A stretch of 10,289 nucleotides of DNA from Gyrodactylus bullatarudis (lineage: Eukaryota > Platyhelminthes > Monogenea > Gyrodactylidea > Gyrodactylidae), in the NCBI GenBank assembly GCA_012064415.1, contig SSNU01000086.1:1-10289 (forward strand), written 5' to 3'. Positions 7,508 through 10,289 of this stretch are shown here, piece by piece; the first letter of the stretch is position 1, and the number at the start of each line of letters is the position of its first letter. The translations under genes and the position numbers were made by a program. The notes below the pieces were generated by a model. The model ran no database searches, had not been told where the DNA came from, and saw only the letters and a program-made list of their open reading frames with translations.

Positions 7508-8496
7508 AGATAGAGAATATTGTTGCTCCCCCAAAATTTGTTTTATACTCAATCAAAACCATACAATGTAGAAGAAATTCTGAAAATTTAAATTTGATAA
7601 AACAGTTTTACAATATTTTATAATACAAGAATTGTAAATAAAAAAATCAGATAAAACTTCAATGTAAACGTTTTTATAAATATACAAATCCCTGTTATTG
7701 TCTATACTGATTTAATCATTTATTATAAATCCTTCAGTTTTATACGAAATTATTGTGCTAATCAAAATGAACCAATCAGAATCGAGAAAAAATAAATCGA
7801 GAAAAATTGAGTGAAATCACTAATGAAAAAACCTTGAATAACTTCTGAACCAAAAAAGATAAATGGTCATACGAGGTATCATTGGATAGAGAAATAAATT
7901 TCACATTCTTTCCCCCATTAAAATTTGAGATTTTATCAAAATAAGATAGCCTGTTGAAGGGTAAAAACAAAAAAGTGCATGGCATTTTTCGCTAATTTTT
8001 CATCTTTTTTCAACTTTAAGACCAATTTTGAGGATGATCCATTCCAAAAGCACGTTTGAACTTGAAAGCGTCTTATAGAGAATTTTATGCTCTTTCAAAT
8101 GATATCAAATTTGACTCTGAAATGTCTAAGGATCAAGTCGAAAAATTGATTTATTCAAGTCCCGATTATGAAAATTGTGCTATTTCGGTTTTTCGCGAAT
8201 TGCGCAAAAACTGGGCAACTTAGGAAATTTTTGGAAGCAGATTCAGAATCTGCGTTAAATTTTACACTGTAATCAGTTTTTCGCCAAAATTTATCGCAAA
8301 ATTTTTTTTTTAATTTCCCCCAGTGTAATTATCAATGAAGTGTAAAGTAAAGTCCTAAAATTGTACAATGATGAAATACATGCTAACAAAAGTTTCTCTG
8401 ACCCCCTTGAATCAACCAATCATTTTTTATTTAGGATTTGACCTTAAAATTTAACATTGTAACTCGTAAATAACACCCCCTATTTTGGTCTCTCAC
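7508..8496. other. Non-coding stretch, about 1 kb
   Basis: I recognise no gene. The minus-strand open frame at 7776-7985 (69 codons) is rich in Phe, Ser and Leu with no motif and is probably chance. Bases 7840-8180 contain phrase-like sequence (TTGAATAACTTCTGAACC; CTCTTTCAAATGATATCAAA) of the kind seen in dispersed non-coding repeats of invertebrates. That impression is from memory only. Confidence 0.35.
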
Positions 8497-8559
8497 TTTA
8501 GAAAAAATAATTTTTAATTTGAATAAAGCGACCTCTCAATTTCGTCTGCAAAAGGTATA
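8497..8559 (-). repeat. Right copy of the 63-bp inverted repeat
   Basis: This is the reverse-complement partner of 5269-5331, about 94% identical. Its outer edge GGTATA at 8554-8559 mirrors TATACC at 5269-5274. Confidence 0.85.
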
Positions 8560-8792
8560 GGCAATTCTGATATACTATTGGTTAAATTTGATATAAGTTT
8601 TGTCAATGCTCGAATAGACTGACTTATGATTTGTCTATTTTGATATAAGTTTTGTAAATATATTGTGTATATTGATTTAAGAAGTGTCAAAAATGATTTA
8701 GGATTTGTTATTTTCTCTCCACTTTTGATATACTTTTTGTCATTATCCCTTAATAAAATGTTAAAAAAATTATTTATCATGATCCAGATCAA
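8514..8792 (-). CDS. Hypothetical short ORF, 92 codons, doubtful
   Basis: It is a continuous frame from ATG with a Ser/Ile/Asn/Leu-rich product ending ELPIPFADEIERSLYSN. The C-terminal 15 codons fall in the 63-bp repeat whose inverted copy at 5269-5331 encodes a similar peptide and also ends in TAA at the same place. Upstream of that, the two copies cannot be aligned. The frame also covers three degenerate nucleotide repeats (8587-8744), which may explain its openness. No domain, signal peptide or membrane segment is evident. It could be a relic of an element-encoded protein or simply chance. Confidence 0.2.
   Translation of the reverse strand: MIWIMINNFFNILLRDNDKKYIKSGEKITNPKSFLTLLKSIYTIYLQNLYQNRQIISQSIRALTKLISNLTNSISELPIPFADEIERSLYSN
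8587..8744. repeat. Three dispersed direct repeats of a 21-bp unit
   Basis: The unit TTTGATATAAGTTTTGTCAAT is at 8587-8607. A copy with one change is at 8639-8659 and a copy with several changes at 8724-8744. Spacing is irregular (52 and 85 bp start to start). They sit just outside the right 63-bp repeat. Confidence 0.55.
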
Positions 8793-8964
8793 AGTTATAA
8801 AGTATTAGATGGGTCTTTTTTTTAATGATAAAGTCTTAAAAAGTTTAGGGTCCAAATTTTCAGGTCTTAAAACGCAATTATCAATTTTGAGACTGAACTT
8901 AACAAAATCAAACAAAGAGAACAGCGTGCTAGTTTCCCATTGGTAGATTTAAGCATAATTCTAT

Positions 8965-9131
8965 ATATGATATGCTTTCACACCATATATAATGTATATA
9001 ATACATGAAACCATATACATGTATTAGCTTGTGTATATGTTACAACTACTGTGTACACTTTGAACAGTGTATATGTTGCAGCTAATATCTCATATCAGCT
9101 AATATTGATATTAGCGCTAGCTAGCTAATTT
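8965..9131. repeat. TATA-rich palindromic tract beside the foldback element
   Basis: The tract contains several short symmetric structures. ATACATG (about 9001) and CATGTAT (about 9018) face each other. GTGTATATGTT is directly repeated near 9032 and 9067. A perfect 8-bp hairpin, GCTAATAT-tg-ATATTAGC, is at 9098-9115 and is followed by AGCGCTAGCTAGCTA. The AGCTAATATT word recurs inside the terminal repeats of the adjacent element. Confidence 0.5.
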
Positions 9132-9135
9132 GATT

Positions 9136-9308
9136 TATAAAAAGAGAACACTGGTTTTAGCAAGCTGAAGGCTTATTTTGTTTAGCTACCTAATATTGTA
9201 ATATTAGCTACTAGAAACTTTATTTTTATCCTAGCTGCACTTACTATTGAAGGAATTGATACTGAACCTTCTATTTAATTCCCATCTTGATAAAAATTTT
9301 AACAGAAT
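9136..9308 (+). repeat. Left arm of the foldback element
   Basis: It pairs with the reverse complement of 9600-9769. It includes a sub-palindrome CTAATATT-gt-AATATTAG at about 9191-9208. The 3-bp ATC near 9284-9286 is absent from the other arm. Confidence 0.9.
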
Positions 9309-9375
9309 CTACTTTCAAAAAGGTCTTCATTATTTTTTTCAAATATCAAAATGAATATCTCATCTCATTTTTATA

Positions 9376-9571
9376 ATGGATACCTCGCAAGACGACATTA
9401 CTAGAAGTTCTAGTCTAGAACAGCTTTCAATACCTTCCCGAAAGAAATTCAGAAAAAATAAACGGCTTTGACAAAGTAATTGAATACATTAAGAAAACGA
9501 ATTTAAACATGCTAAAAATTTTAGATAACTATTTACACAGAATTTTAGCTCATTCAGGAGGACGGCAATAA
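9376..9571 (+). pseudogene. Small frameshifted ORF inside the foldback element, family unknown
   Basis: ATG at 9376 opens frame 1: MDTSQDDITRSSSLEQLSIP, then a basic run (RKKFRKNKR), stopping at TGA 9469-9471. Frame 2 takes over at 9464 as GFDKVIEYIKKTNLNMLKIL, then DNYLHRILAHSGGRQ, ending TAA 9569-9571. One single-base indel near 9464 would account for the break, giving about 65 codons of polar, basic, then helix-rich protein. The composition switch from a Ser/Thr-rich acidic start to a Lys/Arg patch is typical of nuclear DNA-binding protein termini. I do not recognise the family. It may be a leftover terminus of the transposase of the parent element. Confidence 0.4.
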
Positions 9572-9599
9572 ATCTTGGTCATTGGTTTTTTGAAAGAAA

Positions 9600-9769
9600 A
9601 TTCTGCCAAAATTTTTATCAAGGGAATTAAATAGAAGGTTCAGTATCAATTCCTTCAATAGTAAGTGCAGCTAGGATAAAAATAAAGTTTCTAGTAGCTA
9701 ATATTAAAATATTAGGTAGCTAAACAAAATAAGCCTTCAGCTAGCTAAAACCAGTGTTCTCTTTTTATA
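9600..9769 (-). repeat. Right arm of the foldback element
   Basis: This is the reverse-complement partner of 9136-9308. The inner edge is ATTCTGCC at 9600 and the outer edge is CTTTTTATA at 9761-9769. Confidence 0.9.
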
Positions 9770-10289
9770 CAGTTGTATCAGAAAGTAAAGTCCTATCAAA
9801 AATATATAGTCTAAACATAACACAATAACTTTATCAAAATATTCAATAAATGTACAGTTTTTTCGGTATTTGGAAGATCAATCATTTTTCTGCAAGTGAT
9901 TTATTATTAGAATATATTAATTTGCATCAATAACGTGTTAGTATAATTTTCATTTTTTCAAATCGTAGTAACCAAATTATGATTTCACTATTCGATGGAT
10001 ATTATCAAGCTATAAAAAATTAGATAAAAATTTCTTTTAAAAATTACAGTTCTGTTAATATTTTCACCATATTTCAACATATTTTTAAGTATAAAATATT
10101 TGAATTGGTACTTTTTCTATTATCGTTATATTCTAGCCAATAGGATTCAAGGTTAAACAGACTGTGCGGTTATTCCTATCATTCCTGTATTTATCAACAG
10201 ATTTTATCTATTTATGGTTTCCATTGATCAAAATATGCTCTTATATTCAATTTTCTTCATTAATTACCTCATAACTAATATTGAAAGGG
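9770..10289. other. No recognisable feature
   Basis: This is AT-rich sequence with no open frame of note, no clear repeat and no RNA gene that I can see. Confidence 0.5.

Larger units (their letters stand above)
5271..8557. mobile_element. Candidate 3.3-kb element bounded by 61-bp inverted repeats with TA flanks
   Basis: The segment opens TACCTTTTGC and closes GCAAAAGGTA, with TA immediately outside on each side (5269-5270 and 8558-8559). The 61-bp ends are inverted copies with three substitutions and one indel. Inside, a minus-strand IS630/Tc1-type transposase and a plus-strand multicopy-protein pseudogene are arranged back to back around a roughly 360-bp gap. A TA duplication is what Tc1/mariner/IS630 enzymes make, so the enclosed DDE gene fits. 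The weak points are that the TA match is only two bases in AT-rich DNA, the right 1 kb is non-coding, and the two genes may have independent origins. Confidence 0.4.
9136..9769. mobile_element. Foldback/MITE-like element with about 170-bp inverted repeats
   Basis: Left arm 9136-9308 and right arm 9600-9769 are inverted copies differing by only a few substitutions and one 3-bp indel (about 97% identical). Outer ends read TATAAAAAGAGAACACTGG on both sides, so the insertion boundary lies within or beside TATA; a TA, ATA or TATA target duplication is possible and cannot be decided. The 291-bp centre holds a small broken ORF (9376-9571). The length (634 bp), long arms and lack of a full transposase suit a non-autonomous, internally deleted element. 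Superfamily is unknown. Confidence 0.85.

Noticed and set aside
7776..7985. 69-codon minus-strand open frame
   Set aside because: Low-complexity Phe/Ser/Leu product with no motif, in sequence that looks non-coding.
1..10289. CRISPR array, bacterial operons, rRNA or riboswitches
   Set aside because: There is no regular repeat-spacer pattern and no prokaryotic gene organisation; the content is eukaryotic transposon debris.

Overview
The window is AT-rich (roughly 70% A+T) eukaryotic DNA with no bacterial-style gene packing. It contains no convincing intact host gene. What can be recognised is a graveyard of DNA (class II) transposons: two pogo/Tigger-type transposase remnants, the end of a third related element, a Mutator-like (MULE) remnant, an IS630/Tc1-type DDE transposase, a degenerate copy of a multicopy protein I associate with arthropod genomes, and a foldback element with 170-bp inverted repeats. 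Together these suggest an invertebrate, most likely an arthropod such as a crustacean. That is inference from family memory, since no database could be searched.

Layout. Bases 1-125 are the right end of a pogo-like element that continues off the left edge. Bases 126-1160 are non-coding. Bases 1161-2848 are a complete pogo/Tigger-like element: TA target duplications, ~118-bp terminal inverted repeats (TIRs), and a transposase broken by frameshifts and an internal deletion. Its coding alignment is interrupted by one or two very short GT...AG segments (31 and 25 nt) that look like tiny introns. Bases 2849-4093 are mostly featureless. Bases 4094-4507 (minus strand) hold the C-terminal part of a second, different Tigger-type transposase. 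Bases 4690-5166 (plus strand) hold a decayed MULE transposase: the first catalytic region, then a likely SWIM zinc-finger segment.

Bases 5271-8557 are bounded by a 61-bp inverted repeat (~94% identical) flanked by TA on both sides. Inside are two divergently oriented coding regions: an IS630-type DDE transposase on the minus strand (open for 212 codons, all three acidic residues present) and, on the plus strand, a pseudogene of the multicopy arthropod-type protein, with two in-frame stops and a frameshift. This may be one 3.3-kb element, or the repeats may be a chance pair of dispersed copies. Bases 8560-9130 hold short direct repeats and palindromic, TATA-rich sequence. Bases 9136-9769 form a foldback element with long, ~97% identical TIRs around a small broken ORF of unknown family. 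Bases 9770-10289 show nothing recognisable.

The coding pieces do not form a pathway; they are parts of separate mobile elements. The most interesting points are the candidate 3.3-kb two-gene element, the young-looking foldback element with its uncharacterised ORF, a purine-rich subterminal motif shared by two pogo elements, and the tiny intron candidates.
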